Shown: positions 28,680 to 37,261 of the stretch, in pieces
Numbering within the stretch: position 1 is the stretch's first letter
How the letters are laid out: each line of letters starts with the position of its first letter
Source of the DNA: Nocardia spumae
GTDB lineage: Bacteria > Actinomycetota > Actinomycetes > Mycobacteriales > Mycobacteriaceae
Reading direction: 5' to 3'
Assembly (NCBI RefSeq): GCF_020733635.1
Contig: NZ_JAJFZL010000001.1
Span: 1,798,001-1,862,000 of the forward strand
DNA length: 64,000 nt
Notes under the pieces: generated by a model
Databases searched by the model: none
What the model saw: only the letters and a program-made list of their open reading frames with translations
Told to the model about the DNA's origin: nothing
Made by a program: the position numbers and the translations under genes

Positions 28680-29324
28680 ATGCGCACGCTGCTGGAGTTG
28701 ATCCTGCCGCAGTACTGCGGGGGATGTGGATCGGCCGGGACCGGATGGTGTGCGGAATGCGCCGCGATTCTCACGCAGCCACCGATGCGGATCAGGCCAC
28801 GAACCGCCCCGGGGGCGCCGTGCTGGGCACTGGGACCGTACACCGGTCCGGCGCGGCGGGCGGTGGTGGCGGCGAAGGAGTCGGGCCGCCGTGATCTGGC
28901 GGCGCCGCTGGGGCTGGCCTTGGCGCGGGGGATCGGCCGGTTGCGCGCTCCCGAACGTCCACTGATCCTGGTCCCGGCGCCCAGTCGCCGGGTCGCGGCG
29001 CGGCGTCGCGGTGGCGATCCGGTCGTCCGGACCGCCCGGGTCGCGGCCGGTTGGCTGACCGATTGCCATCTCGCACCGGTGCTGTGGGCACGTGGTGAGG
29101 TGCGGGATTCGGTCGGATTGGGTGTGGCGGCGCGCCGGGACAATCTGGCCGGACGTATCGCCGTCCGGATCACCGCCTCCTCACCGCTTCTGACCGTGGC
29201 CGATGCCGACATCGTGCTGGTAGACGATGTGCTGACCACCGGGGCGACGGCGGCCGAATCGGTGCGTGTGCTGGCCGCCGCGGGACTGCGGGTTCGGGCC
29301 GTGATGGTGACATGCGCCGCGTGA
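28680..29324 (+). CDS. ComF-family phosphoribosyltransferase-like protein
   Basis: This 214-residue protein is of the ComF/GntX type. The N-terminus holds a zinc-finger-like set of cysteines (PQYCGGCGSAGTGWCAECA). The C-terminal half is a phosphoribosyltransferase fold with the PRPP loop ADIVLVDDVLTTGATAAES and the upstream block LVPAPSRRVAARRRGGDPV. In competent bacteria ComF is a DNA-uptake protein; in actinobacteria the role is unknown and the gene simply sits between lpqB and hpf, as in mycobacteria. It starts at the ATG at 28680. Confidence 0.88.
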   Translation: MRTLLELILPQYCGGCGSAGTGWCAECAAILTQPPMRIRPRTAPGAPCWALGPYTGPARRAVVAAKESGRRDLAAPLGLALARGIGRLRAPERPLILVPAPSRRVAARRRGGDPVVRTARVAAGWLTDCHLAPVLWARGEVRDSVGLGVAARRDNLAGRIAVRITASSPLLTVADADIVLVDDVLTTGATAAESVRVLAAAGLRVRAVMVTCAA

Positions 29325-29586
29325 GTCGGAGAAATTTGCGTGAACAGTGGCGGACGGATCGTTGGCGTAATAGCGTTGCTGACATAGCGATCTGACACCC
29401 GATCCCAGAGGTTGGAGGTGGCAACTCGGACGACTTCGTGCCGAGCTTTCCGGCGTGAACAGCGGGCCACGGGTGGCAGGCCGCAAGCCTTCTCACCAGT
29501 TCCTGACACCCCCGGTTCGCCTGCTCGGCACGGCTGCTAACCCGCCGCACATGACACGGTTGTGCGGCCAGATCCGGGAGGTACGC

Positions 29587-30318
29587 GTGACGACTTCACG
29601 ACCTTCAGTCAAAGAAGCAGATTCCTCGACCGGTACGGGCACCCAGCTGGGTTCCACAGAATTGAACGGAGCCGAACAGACCATCTCGGATGTGCCCCGG
29701 ACGCCCGAAGCGGACGTCGTGGTCAAGGGACGCAACGTCGAGGTACCCGATCATTTCCGCATTCATGTCGCGGACCGACTCTCCCGTTTGGAACGCTTCG
29801 ACCCGTCGATCTATCTGTTCGACGTCGAGCTGTTCCACGAACGAAATCGCCGTCAGCGCAAGAACTGTCAGCGCGTGGAAATCACCGTGCGTGGTAAAGG
29901 CCCGGTTGTCCGCGCGGAGGCGTGTGCCGACAGTTTCTACGGTGCGCTGGAACAGGCCGTGGCCAAGCTCGAGTCCCGCTTGCGTCGCAGTAAGGATCGT
30001 CGCAGGGTGCACTACGGCGAGAAGACCCCGGTATCGGTGGCCGAGGCGACGGCCGCGCTGATCGATGACACCGCACTGCTGACCTCCGACGGTTCCGAGG
30101 CGGCCGAGTCCGCCGCCGACACCGGCGAGTACGCCGGTCCCGGCCATATCGTGCGAACCAAGGTGCACTCCGCGACACCGATGTCGGTGGACGACGCGTT
30201 GTATCAGATGGAGCTGGTAGGCCACGATTTCTTCCTATTCCACGATCGCGAGACCGACCGCCCGTCGGTCGTATACCGCCGCCACGCCTTCGACTACGGG
30301 TTGATCAGGCTGGCGTAA
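29587..30318 (+). CDS. hpf: Long-form ribosome hibernation-promoting factor
   Basis: Hpf binds the 30S decoding channel and pairs ribosomes into inactive 100S dimers in stationary phase or hypoxia. The N-terminal domain (about 40-140) reads VVVKGRNVEVPDHFRIHVADRLSRLERF and has RVEITVRGKGPVVRAEACADSFYGALEQAVAKLE. The C-terminal dimerisation domain starts near IVRTKVHSATPMSVDDALYQMELVGHDFFLFHD and ends VVYRRHAFDYGLIRLA. It has 243 residues from the GTG at 29587, which follows GGGAGG. In the 262-base leader an inverted repeat GCCGCACA/TGTGCGGC (29544-29568) lies just before the ribosome-binding site. It precedes secA by several genes, unlike mycobacteria where they adjoin. Confidence 0.94.
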   Translation: MTTSRPSVKEADSSTGTGTQLGSTELNGAEQTISDVPRTPEADVVVKGRNVEVPDHFRIHVADRLSRLERFDPSIYLFDVELFHERNRRQRKNCQRVEITVRGKGPVVRAEACADSFYGALEQAVAKLESRLRRSKDRRRVHYGEKTPVSVAEATAALIDDTALLTSDGSEAAESAADTGEYAGPGHIVRTKVHSATPMSVDDALYQMELVGHDFFLFHDRETDRPSVVYRRHAFDYGLIRLA

Positions 30319-30347
30319 CCGAGTTACGCATCATGGATTGATCGACC

Positions 30348-30374
30348 GCGGCCGGGGCCTGGTGCCCCGGCCGC
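30348..30374 (+). terminator. Terminator hairpin after hpf
   Basis: A perfect 11-bp stem (30348-30358 with 30364-30374, GCGGCCGGGGC) with a 5-base loop lies 30 bases after the hpf stop. It is followed by TTACTATT. Confidence 0.75.
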
Positions 30375-30441
30375 TTACTATTCCGGATCAATTTACTGTG
30401 ACACCTTGTACCGGGATTTTTCCGACCATACAGTAAGCCCC

Positions 30442-31734
30442 ATGACTACCGAGCGTTCCCGTCGCGCCGTCATCGTCGCCGGCGCCCGCACCCCGTTCCT
30501 CCGCGCCTTCTCCGACTACATGCGGATGGACACCATCGATCTGGGCGCACAGGCGGTCTCCGGCCTCCTGGAACGGGTCGGCCTGCCGAAGGAGCAGGTG
30601 CAGGCCATGGTGTGGGGCGGGGTGATCCTGCCGAGCGCGGCCCCCAACATCGCCCGGGAGATCGCGCTGGATCTGAATCTCGGCCACGGTGTCGAGGGGT
30701 ACACCGTCACCCGGGCCTGCGCCTCGGGCCTGCAGGCCGTGACCGCGGCAGCCGCCGCCATCGAACGCGGCGAGTACGACGTCATGATCGCCGGCGGCAG
30801 CGACTCGACCAGTAATGCCGAGGTGAAGCTGCCACAGAAGATGGTGCACGCCGCCGCGCCCCTGGCGCTGGGCAAACCCAAGCCCAAGGACTATCTGTCC
30901 GCGGTCGCCCAGCTGGCCCCGTTCACCGATCTCGTGCCGCGCCGTCCGCGGATCGCCGAACGCACCACCGGTGAGGTGATGGGGGAGTCCGCGGAGAAGA
31001 TGGCGCGCATCCACGGGATCACCCGCGCCGAGCAGGATCGATTCGCCGTCCGGTCACATCATCGCGCGGCGGCCGCGATCGACTCCGGCCGCTTCGACCG
31101 CGAGGTGCTGACGGTGCGTACCCCCGACGGGAAGACGATCGATCGCGACGGGCTGGTGCGCGCGAACACCAGTGTGGAGAAGCTGGCGACCCTGGCGCCG
31201 GCGTTCGCACGCGACGGCACGGTGACCGCGGGAAATGCCAGTCCGCTCACCGACGGCGCCGCCGCGGTCCTACTGATGAGCGAGGAGAAGGCCCGGGCCC
31301 TGGGATTCATGCCGCTGGCGGCCATCCGGTCCTGGAGTTTCGTGAGCGTCGACCCCGCCGATCAGGTGTTGATCGGACCGGCCATCTCGATGCCGCGAGC
31401 CCTGGACAAGGCGGGCCTGTCGCTGTCCGATGTCGATCTGGTGGATATCCACGAGGCGTTCGCGGCGCAGACGCTGTCGGTGGTCTCCGCGCTGGCCAGC
31501 GCCGACTGGGCCAAATCCCGGCTGGATCGCGATACCGCGGTCGGCGAGGTCGATCCCGACATCCTCAATGTGCACGGTGGCTCGGTATCGCTGGGTCACC
31601 CGTTCGGAGCCACCGGCGCCCGTATGGTGGCGACCATGGCCAACGAATTGGCGCTGACGGGCAAGAGCACCGCGCTACTGGGCATCTGCGCCGCGGGCGG
31701 CCACGGCGCGTCCGCGGTCCTCGAACGGGTGTAG
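30442..31734 (+). CDS. Acetyl-CoA C-acyltransferase (thiolase, FadI/FadA-like)
   Basis: This 430-residue thiolase should catalyse the last step of beta-oxidation (3-ketoacyl-CoA + CoA to acetyl-CoA + acyl-CoA), or the reverse. The nucleophile is Cys93 in VTRACASGLQA. The active-site His is in HPFGATGARM and the second Cys in GICAAGGHGAS; the VDIHEAFAAQTL block replaces the usual NEAFA. The insertion between the N- and C-domains and the HEAF sequence are features of the FadI/trifunctional-type subgroup that acts on longer chains. It starts at the ATG at 30442. No hydratase/dehydrogenase partner is adjacent. Confidence 0.9.
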   Translation: MTTERSRRAVIVAGARTPFLRAFSDYMRMDTIDLGAQAVSGLLERVGLPKEQVQAMVWGGVILPSAAPNIAREIALDLNLGHGVEGYTVTRACASGLQAVTAAAAAIERGEYDVMIAGGSDSTSNAEVKLPQKMVHAAAPLALGKPKPKDYLSAVAQLAPFTDLVPRRPRIAERTTGEVMGESAEKMARIHGITRAEQDRFAVRSHHRAAAAIDSGRFDREVLTVRTPDGKTIDRDGLVRANTSVEKLATLAPAFARDGTVTAGNASPLTDGAAAVLLMSEEKARALGFMPLAAIRSWSFVSVDPADQVLIGPAISMPRALDKAGLSLSDVDLVDIHEAFAAQTLSVVSALASADWAKSRLDRDTAVGEVDPDILNVHGGSVSLGHPFGATGARMVATMANELALTGKSTALLGICAAGGHGASAVLERV

Positions 31735-31754
31735 CCCCGGTCTCCGGAGGCGGA

Positions 31755-32417
31755 TCAGTACCGTTCCCAGTGGATCGCATCCTCGAGTGGGCGCCGCTCA
31801 CGCCAGCCGAATCGTTCCAGATCCGGCGTCTGCTGAAAGTCGTGGACCGGTCCGACGCACAGCCATGCCACGGGCCGGATACCGGGCGGCAGTTCCATGA
31901 GCGAGGTGAGGAACGGGGCGTCGTAGAAACTCACCCAGCCGACCCCGACCCCCTCCGAGGTGGCGGCGAGCCACAGATTCTGGATCGCCAGAATCGTGGA
32001 GTACAAGCCGGTTTCGGGTACGGTCGCCCGGCCCAGCACCTGCGGACCGCCGCGGCTGTCGTCGTGGGTGACGACGATGCCGGTGCCGCTCTCCGTGATG
32101 CCCTCGATCTTGATCGGATCGAAGGTGCGGGCCCGCTCCGGGGGCAGGGAATCGTGGAACTCCACCCGTTTGTCGGCGACGTGGGCGGCGAATCTCGTCA
32201 GGGTCTCCGGGGCGCGGACGACCACGAAATCCCAGGGCTGTGAATTGCCCACGCTCGGTGCGCGATGCGCGGCGTCGAGAATGCGGAGCAGGGTCGCATC
32301 GTCGACGACTTCCCCGGTGAATTCGGCACGCACATCGCGGCGCCGCCGGATCACGTCGTAGATGCTGGGTTCTTGCACTGACACCGGTTCAGTCAACCAG
32401 TCGCGATCGATACCCAT
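31755..32417 (-). CDS. bluB: 5,6-dimethylbenzimidazole synthase BluB
   Basis: BluB cleaves reduced FMN with oxygen to form the lower ligand of vitamin B12. The 220-residue nitroreductase-fold protein has IYDVIRRRRDVRAEFTGEVVDD, the FMN/substrate segment AHRAPSVGNSQPWDFVVV, PERARTFDPIKIEGI, and the BluB-specific VPETGLYSTILAIQNLWLAATSEGVGVGWVSFYD. A hairpin immediately upstream (32423-32454) covers the GGGGAG ribosome-binding site, so expression may be limited or controlled. The start is the ATG at 32417. The gene follows the desaturase on the same strand, with no other cobalamin genes nearby. Confidence 0.92.
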   Translation of the reverse strand: MGIDRDWLTEPVSVQEPSIYDVIRRRRDVRAEFTGEVVDDATLLRILDAAHRAPSVGNSQPWDFVVVRAPETLTRFAAHVADKRVEFHDSLPPERARTFDPIKIEGITESGTGIVVTHDDSRGGPQVLGRATVPETGLYSTILAIQNLWLAATSEGVGVGWVSFYDAPFLTSLMELPPGIRPVAWLCVGPVHDFQQTPDLERFGWRERRPLEDAIHWERY

Positions 32418-32422
32418 GGCAA

Positions 32423-32454
32423 AGGGGCTCCCCGGACAAATCCGGGAAGCCCCT
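32423..32454 (-). terminator. Hairpin between desaturase gene and bluB, overlapping the bluB ribosome-binding site
   Basis: On the minus strand the 14-base arm AGGGGCTTCCCGGA pairs with TCCGGGGAGCCCCT, with a single mismatch and a TTTG loop. It begins 17 bases after the desaturase stop and ends five bases before the bluB ATG, followed by TTTGCC. It can terminate the desaturase transcript, and it also buries the GGGGAG of bluB in its 3' arm. Confidence 0.7.
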
Positions 32455-32471
32455 GTGCCGTGTTCGTGGAA

Positions 32472-33728
32472 TCAGGCGGCCGAACCGACGGCCTGGCGTC
32501 GCTCGGCGACGCGGCGCTTTCCTTCGCGCAGCGCGGTACGCAGCCCGCGGCGGCGGCCGGTGGCCGGGTCGACGGTGCCGATGCCGCCGAATGCGCGCTC
32601 GGACTTGGTCTCCGGGGCGTCGTCGGTGCCGCGGCGCAGATATTTGTTGGGCAGCGACAGCTTGATGATGGTGCGCCACGACTTGCCGTACTGCACCGGC
32701 AGGGATCCGGCGGTGTAGGGCAGGTCGTATTTATCGCACATTTCGCGGACCCGGACCGAGATAGCGCGCAGCCGGTTGCTCGGCAGATCCGGGAAAAGGT
32801 GGTGTTCGATCTGGTGCGAGAGGTTGCCGGTCATGAAATGCATGACCGCGCCACCGGTGATATTGGCGCTGCCCAGCATCTGACGCAGATACCACTCGCC
32901 CTGGGTTTCGTTGTCCACATCGCCCTTGGTGAACTTCTCCGCACCGTCGGGGAAGTGTCCGCAGAAGATGACCGCGTTGGTCCAGACATTCCGGACGATA
33001 TTCGCGGTGATATTGGCCGTGAGGGTGGACAGGAACGCCGGTCCGGTGAGCAGCGGGAAGATCAGGTAATCCTTGGCGGCCTGCTTACCGATCTTCTTCA
33101 GCACCACGCGGCGGTCCTCTTCGAACTGCAGCCGCTCGGGCGATCCGGGTGCCCACTTCTTCTTCGCCACCTTGCCCAGCTCCAAATGCTGGATGGCGAC
33201 GCCGTATTCGAAGAACATCTGCAGCAGCAGGTTGTATACGGGCTGGCCGAGATAGAACGGGGTCCACCGCTGATCGCGGGTCACGCGCAGCAGGCCGTAG
33301 CCGATGTCGTCGTCCATGCCCAGCACGTTGGTGTACTTGTGATGCAGGTAGTTGTGCGTGATCTTCCAGTGCTCGGACGGGCCGGCGTTGTCCCATTCCC
33401 AGTTGGTGGAGTGGATTTCCGGATCGTTCATCCAGTCCCACTGGCCGTGCATGACGTTGTGGCCGATCTCCATGTTCTCGATGATCTTGGCGGCCGACAA
33501 CATCGCGGTGCCGGCCAGCCAGGCCGGCGGCAGGAAACTGGCGAACAGCGTTGCGCGGCCACCGATTTCCAGAGCGCGCTGCAAACGGATCACATTGCGG
33601 ATGTAGCGGGCGTCGCTCGCACCCCGGGAGGACTCGATTTCGCGGCGGATCGCATCCAGCTCCGCGCCGATAGCCTCCACATCCTCGGGGGTGAGGTGGG
33701 CGTATTCCTTGACATCCGAGATCGCCAT
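32472..33728 (-). CDS. DesA3-type acyl-CoA delta-9 desaturase (first copy)
   Basis: This membrane di-iron desaturase introduces a double bond into stearoyl/palmitoyl-CoA to make oleate and palmitoleate. The 418 residues have the three histidine boxes: GHNVMHGQWDWM, THNYLHHKYTN and QIEHHLFPDLPSNR, with membrane segments around the first two. It opens MAISDVKEYAHLTPED. The C-terminal tail is basic and Arg-rich. A 19-base operator-like element lies 19-37 bases before the ATG and recurs before the reductase gene at 35.4-36.6 kb, the probable electron donor (M. tuberculosis Rv3230c-Rv3229c pair). A hairpin follows the stop. Confidence 0.94.
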   Translation of the reverse strand: MAISDVKEYAHLTPEDVEAIGAELDAIRREIESSRGASDARYIRNVIRLQRALEIGGRATLFASFLPPAWLAGTAMLSAAKIIENMEIGHNVMHGQWDWMNDPEIHSTNWEWDNAGPSEHWKITHNYLHHKYTNVLGMDDDIGYGLLRVTRDQRWTPFYLGQPVYNLLLQMFFEYGVAIQHLELGKVAKKKWAPGSPERLQFEEDRRVVLKKIGKQAAKDYLIFPLLTGPAFLSTLTANITANIVRNVWTNAVIFCGHFPDGAEKFTKGDVDNETQGEWYLRQMLGSANITGGAVMHFMTGNLSHQIEHHLFPDLPSNRLRAISVRVREMCDKYDLPYTAGSLPVQYGKSWRTIIKLSLPNKYLRRGTDDAPETKSERAFGGIGTVDPATGRRRGLRTALREGKRRVAERRQAVGSAA

Positions 33729-33741
33729 GCTGGTTACACTA

Positions 33742-33765
33742 CCGTAGGTTACGGTTGCGTAGGTT
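33742..33765 (-). promoter_or_regulatory. Operator-like inverted repeats upstream of the first desaturase
   Basis: Two overlapping inverted repeats are seen: CCGTA-GGT-TACGG (33742-33754), and TACG-N4-CGTA within GGTTACGGTTGCGTAGGTT (33747-33765). The second, 19-base form is repeated, apart from its three central bases, at 36645-36663 before the ferredoxin reductase gene. Its closeness to the ATG at 33728 suggests repressor binding over the promoter. Confidence 0.65.
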
Positions 33766-33825
33766 GCCTCGGGATCGGATTACAACTGTGGCGTATACCG
33801 CATTGTGATTGTGACCGATATCTGC

Positions 33826-35226
33826 TTAAGTTAGTCGCTTCCGTCGCTGACGCCACCGTACTCGAACGGTCGCCCGCTCGCGCAGCGCCCGCCGGCGCAA
33901 GATCTGCTTCTCGGCCTGCGCTTTCTCCTGCAGTACGAGTTTCGCCTCGCGCAGTGCCGCCTTTTCCTGCCGTGCTTTCTCGCGCAGCGCCGCTTTCGCC
34001 TCGGCCAGCGCCGAGCGCAATCCCTGCCGCCGGCCGGTCAATGGGTCGATCGCGAACAGCGCGTCGTCGGAACCGCCGGCCAACGGCAGCGCCGAGAGCG
34101 TGAATTTGCGTTCCGACGAGGTCTCCGGTGCGTCGTCGGCGGTGCGGCGCAGGAACCGATCGGGCAGTGCCAGTTTGTGAATGGTGCGGAAGGCGAGCAG
34201 ATATTGCTTTCCGAGCGATCCGGTCGTGTACGGCAGATCGTATTTGTCGCACAGTTGCCGCACCTGCTCGGAGATCTCCGGATACCGATTGCTCGGAATG
34301 TCCGGAAAGAGGTGGTGCTCGATCTGATAGCAGAGATTGCCGCTCATGAACGCCATCGCCGGGCCCGCCTGGAAGTTGGCGCTACCGAGCATCTGCCGTA
34401 GATACCACTCCGCCCGCGTTTCGCCGGCGAACTGTTCCTGGGTGAACTTCTCGGCGCCATCGGGGAAATGGCCGCAGAAGATCACCGCGTACGCCCACAG
34501 ATTGCGGATCAGATTGGCGGTGGCATTGGCTTTGAGCGTCTGCTTCCAGCCCGGACCGGTCAGCAGCGGATAGACCAGGAAGTCCTTGGCCACCTGTCGC
34601 CCGGCCTTGCGGAGGAATTGCCGATTCGGCTCCGACAGCAGATCGCTGCGCGGGACGCCCAGCTGCATCTTCTCGATCTTCAGATCGTGCAGCGCGATAC
34701 CCCACTCGAACAGCGCGGCCAGGATCAGGTTCGCCACCGGCTGGGCGAGATTGATCGGCTTCCACTGCTCGTCGCGGGTCATCCGCAGGATGCCGAAGCC
34801 CACATCGTCGTCCATGCCGACGATGTTGGTGTAGGTGTGGTGAGAGAAGTTGTGGGCGCGCTTCCACTGACCGGAGGTGCCCGTCATATCCCACTCCCAG
34901 CTGGTGGAGTGGATTTCCGGATCGTTCATCCAATCCCACTGGCCGTGGCTGATGTTGTGGCCGAGCTCCATGTTCTCGATGATCTTGGCCACCGACAGCA
35001 TCGCCGTCCCGGCCACCCAGGCCCACTTGTTGCGCCCGGCGAACAGGACCGCCCGGCCCGCGGCCTCGAGGGTGCGCTGGGCCCGAATGGTGCGCCGGAT
35101 ATAGGCGGCGTCGCGCTCGCCCAGCGATTGCTCGACGGTGCGCCGGATAGTGTCGAGTTCTTCGCCGAGGGTTTCGATATCGGCTGCCGTCAGGTGCGAA
35201 TACGCCTTGATGTCGGTGATGGCCAC
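33826..35226 (-). CDS. DesA3-type acyl-CoA desaturase (second copy) with long basic C-terminal tail
   Basis: This is a paralogue of the gene at 32472, with the same opening (VAITDIKAYSHLTAADIETL) and the same histidine boxes: LGHNISHGQWDWM, RAHNFSHHTYTN and QIEHHLFPDIPSNR. It has 466 residues from the GTG at 35226; the frame extends to 35319 but the paralogue alignment favours the GTG. The extra length is a C-terminal tail of about 65 residues made of Ala, Glu, Lys and Arg, predicted as one long charged helix. The tail is an expansion of the short basic tail in the first copy. It lies between the first desaturase and the reductase, all on the minus strand. Confidence 0.92.
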   Translation of the reverse strand: MAITDIKAYSHLTAADIETLGEELDTIRRTVEQSLGERDAAYIRRTIRAQRTLEAAGRAVLFAGRNKWAWVAGTAMLSVAKIIENMELGHNISHGQWDWMNDPEIHSTSWEWDMTGTSGQWKRAHNFSHHTYTNIVGMDDDVGFGILRMTRDEQWKPINLAQPVANLILAALFEWGIALHDLKIEKMQLGVPRSDLLSEPNRQFLRKAGRQVAKDFLVYPLLTGPGWKQTLKANATANLIRNLWAYAVIFCGHFPDGAEKFTQEQFAGETRAEWYLRQMLGSANFQAGPAMAFMSGNLCYQIEHHLFPDIPSNRYPEISEQVRQLCDKYDLPYTTGSLGKQYLLAFRTIHKLALPDRFLRRTADDAPETSSERKFTLSALPLAGGSDDALFAIDPLTGRRQGLRSALAEAKAALREKARQEKAALREAKLVLQEKAQAEKQILRRRALRERATVRVRWRQRRKRLT

Positions 35227-35419
35227 GGTATTGCAATGCCTCCGCTTCGCTCCGGCGGTTTCGAGATGAATGCCTCTGCTGCGCGTCGGCGGGCCGGTCT
35301 CGGATTGCCTCCGCTGCACTTCGGTGGGAGGTCTCGGTCTGTTCCTGTTCAGAGTATCGGTTACCGGTGGTGATCGCTTGTGCCGGTACGGTCACCGCGC
35401 GTCCCACCGGAGTTCCGGC

Positions 35420-36604
35420 TCACACGTCGAGAGTGCAGTCTCCGGCCGCGGCCGAGATGCAGGTCTGCACCTTCTCCCCGGCCTGGTGCTCGGATCCGTT
35501 GCGCAGATCGCGCACATGTCCGTCGGTGAGGGTGACCACGCATGTCTGGCAGATGCCCATCCGGCAGCCGAACGGCATCTGCACTCCGGCCGCTTCACCG
35601 GCCTCGAGCAGGCTGGTGGCGCCATCGACCTCGGCGCTGCGGTCGGCGCGGGCGAAGGTGACGGTGCCACCCTCGCCGACGGCCGACCGCTCCACCTCGA
35701 ACCGCTCGACATGCAGCTTGTCGCCGATACCGGCGGCGGCCCAATGCTTTTCGACATCGTTGAGCAGTCCGGCCGGTCCGCACGCCCAGGTCTCGCGGGT
35801 GCGCCAGTCCGGGAACCGGGTGTCCAGCTCGGCCAGATCGAATTTGCCCTGGTCGCCGGTCAGATGAACGTGGGCGGTGAATCCGGGGTGCTTATCGTGC
35901 AGGGCCCGCAGTTCGTCCCCGAACATGACGTCGGCGGCGGCACGAGCGGAATGGATGTGGACGATGTCGTCCATCGCGTCGCCGTCGGTGCGATCGGCGG
36001 CACGGCGATCCATCGTGCGCAGCATCGCCATCACCGGCGTGATACCGCTGCCCGCGGTGATGAACAACACCTTCGACGGCGGCGGTTCCGGCAGTACGAA
36101 CCCGCCCTGCGGTGCGGCCAGTCGCACGACCGTGCCCTGCGGGACGCCGTTGACCAGGTGACTGGACAGGAAGCCCTCCGGCATCGCCTTCACCGCGATC
36201 GAGATCACCCGCTTGGCGCGGTTGTCCGGATCTGTCCAGTTCGGCGGGCAGGTAAGGGAATACGAACGCCAGTGCCAGCGCCCGTCGACGAGGACACCGA
36301 TACCGATGTACTGGCCCGGGGTGAAGGTGAAATCGAAACCCCAACCCGGCTTGATCACCAGGGTGACCGCATCGGCGGTCTCCTTGCGGACCTCCACGAT
36401 GCGGCCGCGCAGTTCCCGCGCCGACCACAACGGATTGACCAGGTGCAGATAATCGTCGGGCAATAGCGGGGTGGTGATACGGGCGGCCGCGCCACGCACC
36501 GCGTCCAGCCGCGTCCTGCCCGCCATCTTCGCGTCGGCGACCGGGGCCTCGAGCCACGCCCGCAGGCCCTTTACCGATTTCGACACCATCGTGCGAATGC
36601 TCAT
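35420..36604 (-). CDS. Ferredoxin reductase with C-terminal 2Fe-2S domain, electron donor to the desaturases
   Basis: This 394-residue flavoprotein has three modules. The FAD-binding barrel has [21 protein letters not shown] and the RxYS motif as WHWRSYSLT. The NAD(P)H-binding domain has [20 protein letters not shown]. The plant-type ferredoxin domain has cysteines in [15 protein letters not shown] and [12 protein letters not shown]. This matches the M. tuberculosis Rv3230c oxidoreductase, which supplies electrons to DesA3, and the gene lies directly upstream of the two desaturase genes on the same strand. The ATG at 36604 is preceded by the same operator-like element as the first desaturase. 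Confidence 0.93.
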   Translation of the reverse strand: MSIRTMVSKSVKGLRAWLEAPVADAKMAGRTRLDAVRGAAARITTPLLPDDYLHLVNPLWSARELRGRIVEVRKETADAVTLVIKPGWGFDFTFTPGQYIGIGVLVDGRWHWRSYSLTCPPNWTDPDNRAKRVISIAVKAMPEGFLSSHLVNGVPQGTVVRLAAPQGGFVLPEPPPSKVLFITAGSGITPVMAMLRTMDRRAADRTDGDAMDDIVHIHSARAAADVMFGDELRALHDKHPGFTAHVHLTGDQGKFDLAELDTRFPDWRTRETWACGPAGLLNDVEKHWAAAGIGDKLHVERFEVERSAVGEGGTVTFARADRSAEVDGATSLLEAGEAAGVQMPFGCRMGICQTCVVTLTDGHVRDLRNGSEHQAGEKVQTCISAAAGDCTLDV

Positions 36605-36644
36605 TTCCTGTGATCACGCGCCTGCGGCGCACCGTCCGACCCAA

Positions 36645-36663
36645 GGTTACGGCATCGTAGGTT
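36645..36663 (-). promoter_or_regulatory. Operator-like element upstream of the ferredoxin reductase
   Basis: GGTTACGGCATCGTAGGTT matches the element at 33747-33765 in 16 of 16 positions outside the three-base centre. Its core TACG-N4-CGTA is an inverted repeat. It lies about 40 bases before the reductase ATG (36604), inside the 69-base gap to the DUF6912 gene. Confidence 0.65.
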
Positions 36664-36673
36664 AGCGGTCGGC

Positions 36674-37261
36674 TCAGAGGAGGTCGAGCAGGAACGGCAG
36701 CTCCTGTGCGGCGTACCAGGCGAGCTGATGATCCTCCGCATCGCCGAGCACGAACTCCGCGTCCGGATCCCCGAGATCGGCGGCATCGATGACGTCGACG
36801 GCCTTCGCCACCTGGGGTTCGGCCTCGGCCAGGTCGACGTGCACCGAGGCGATCCGCTGGTAGGTGATCGGGCCGGACAGGCGGACCACCGCGTCGTCGA
36901 GATCGGGTCGCAGGGTAATTCCCGTCACATCCGCGGCGATCACCGCGCGCCGGTAGACCGGGGCCGAATAGGACGGCCCCGCCGTGTCGGTGTCGGTGCC
37001 GGTGTCGTCGTCCTCGGCCTGCAGGAGCGCGGACTCGCGTTCCTGGGCGAGCAGGCGCAACGACGCGCGTGCCGCGTCGATCATGGCGACCTCGGCCAGC
37101 TCCTCGTCGTCACCGGAGGCATAGGCCTCCCGCAGAGCGGGGGTGACCGCGAAGGCCGTATCGTTCACGGCGCGAATTTCGCGCTCCGCCACCAGCTCTC
37201 GAAGCATCGCGATGGTGGCCGGTACATAGACCCGTAGCTTGCCCTGATCAGACGCAGGCAC
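36674..37261 (-). CDS. DUF6912 family protein
   Basis: This 195-residue acidic conserved actinobacterial protein of unknown function opens with KLRVYVPATIAMLRELVAERE, the hallmark of the family, and ends DHQLAWYAAQELPFLLDLL. A Thr/Asp-rich linker (DDDTGTDTDTAG) interrupts the middle. There are no catalytic motifs, signal peptide or membrane segments. The GTG start at 37261 lies 14 bases inside the end of the WS/DGAT gene, so translation is coupled to it. A role linked to lipid metabolism is suggested only by position. Confidence 0.78.
   Translation of the reverse strand: MPASDQGKLRVYVPATIAMLRELVAEREIRAVNDTAFAVTPALREAYASGDDEELAEVAMIDAARASLRLLAQERESALLQAEDDDTGTDTDTAGPSYSAPVYRRAVIAADVTGITLRPDLDDAVVRLSGPITYQRIASVHVDLAEAEPQVAKAVDVIDAADLGDPDAEFVLGDAEDHQLAWYAAQELPFLLDLL

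Noticed and set aside
26186..29509. Very long open frame (1107 codons) on the minus strand
   Set aside because: It lies antisense to mtrB, lpqB and the comF-like gene, which all have clear domains. It is a by-product of GC-biased third positions and has no recognisable motif.
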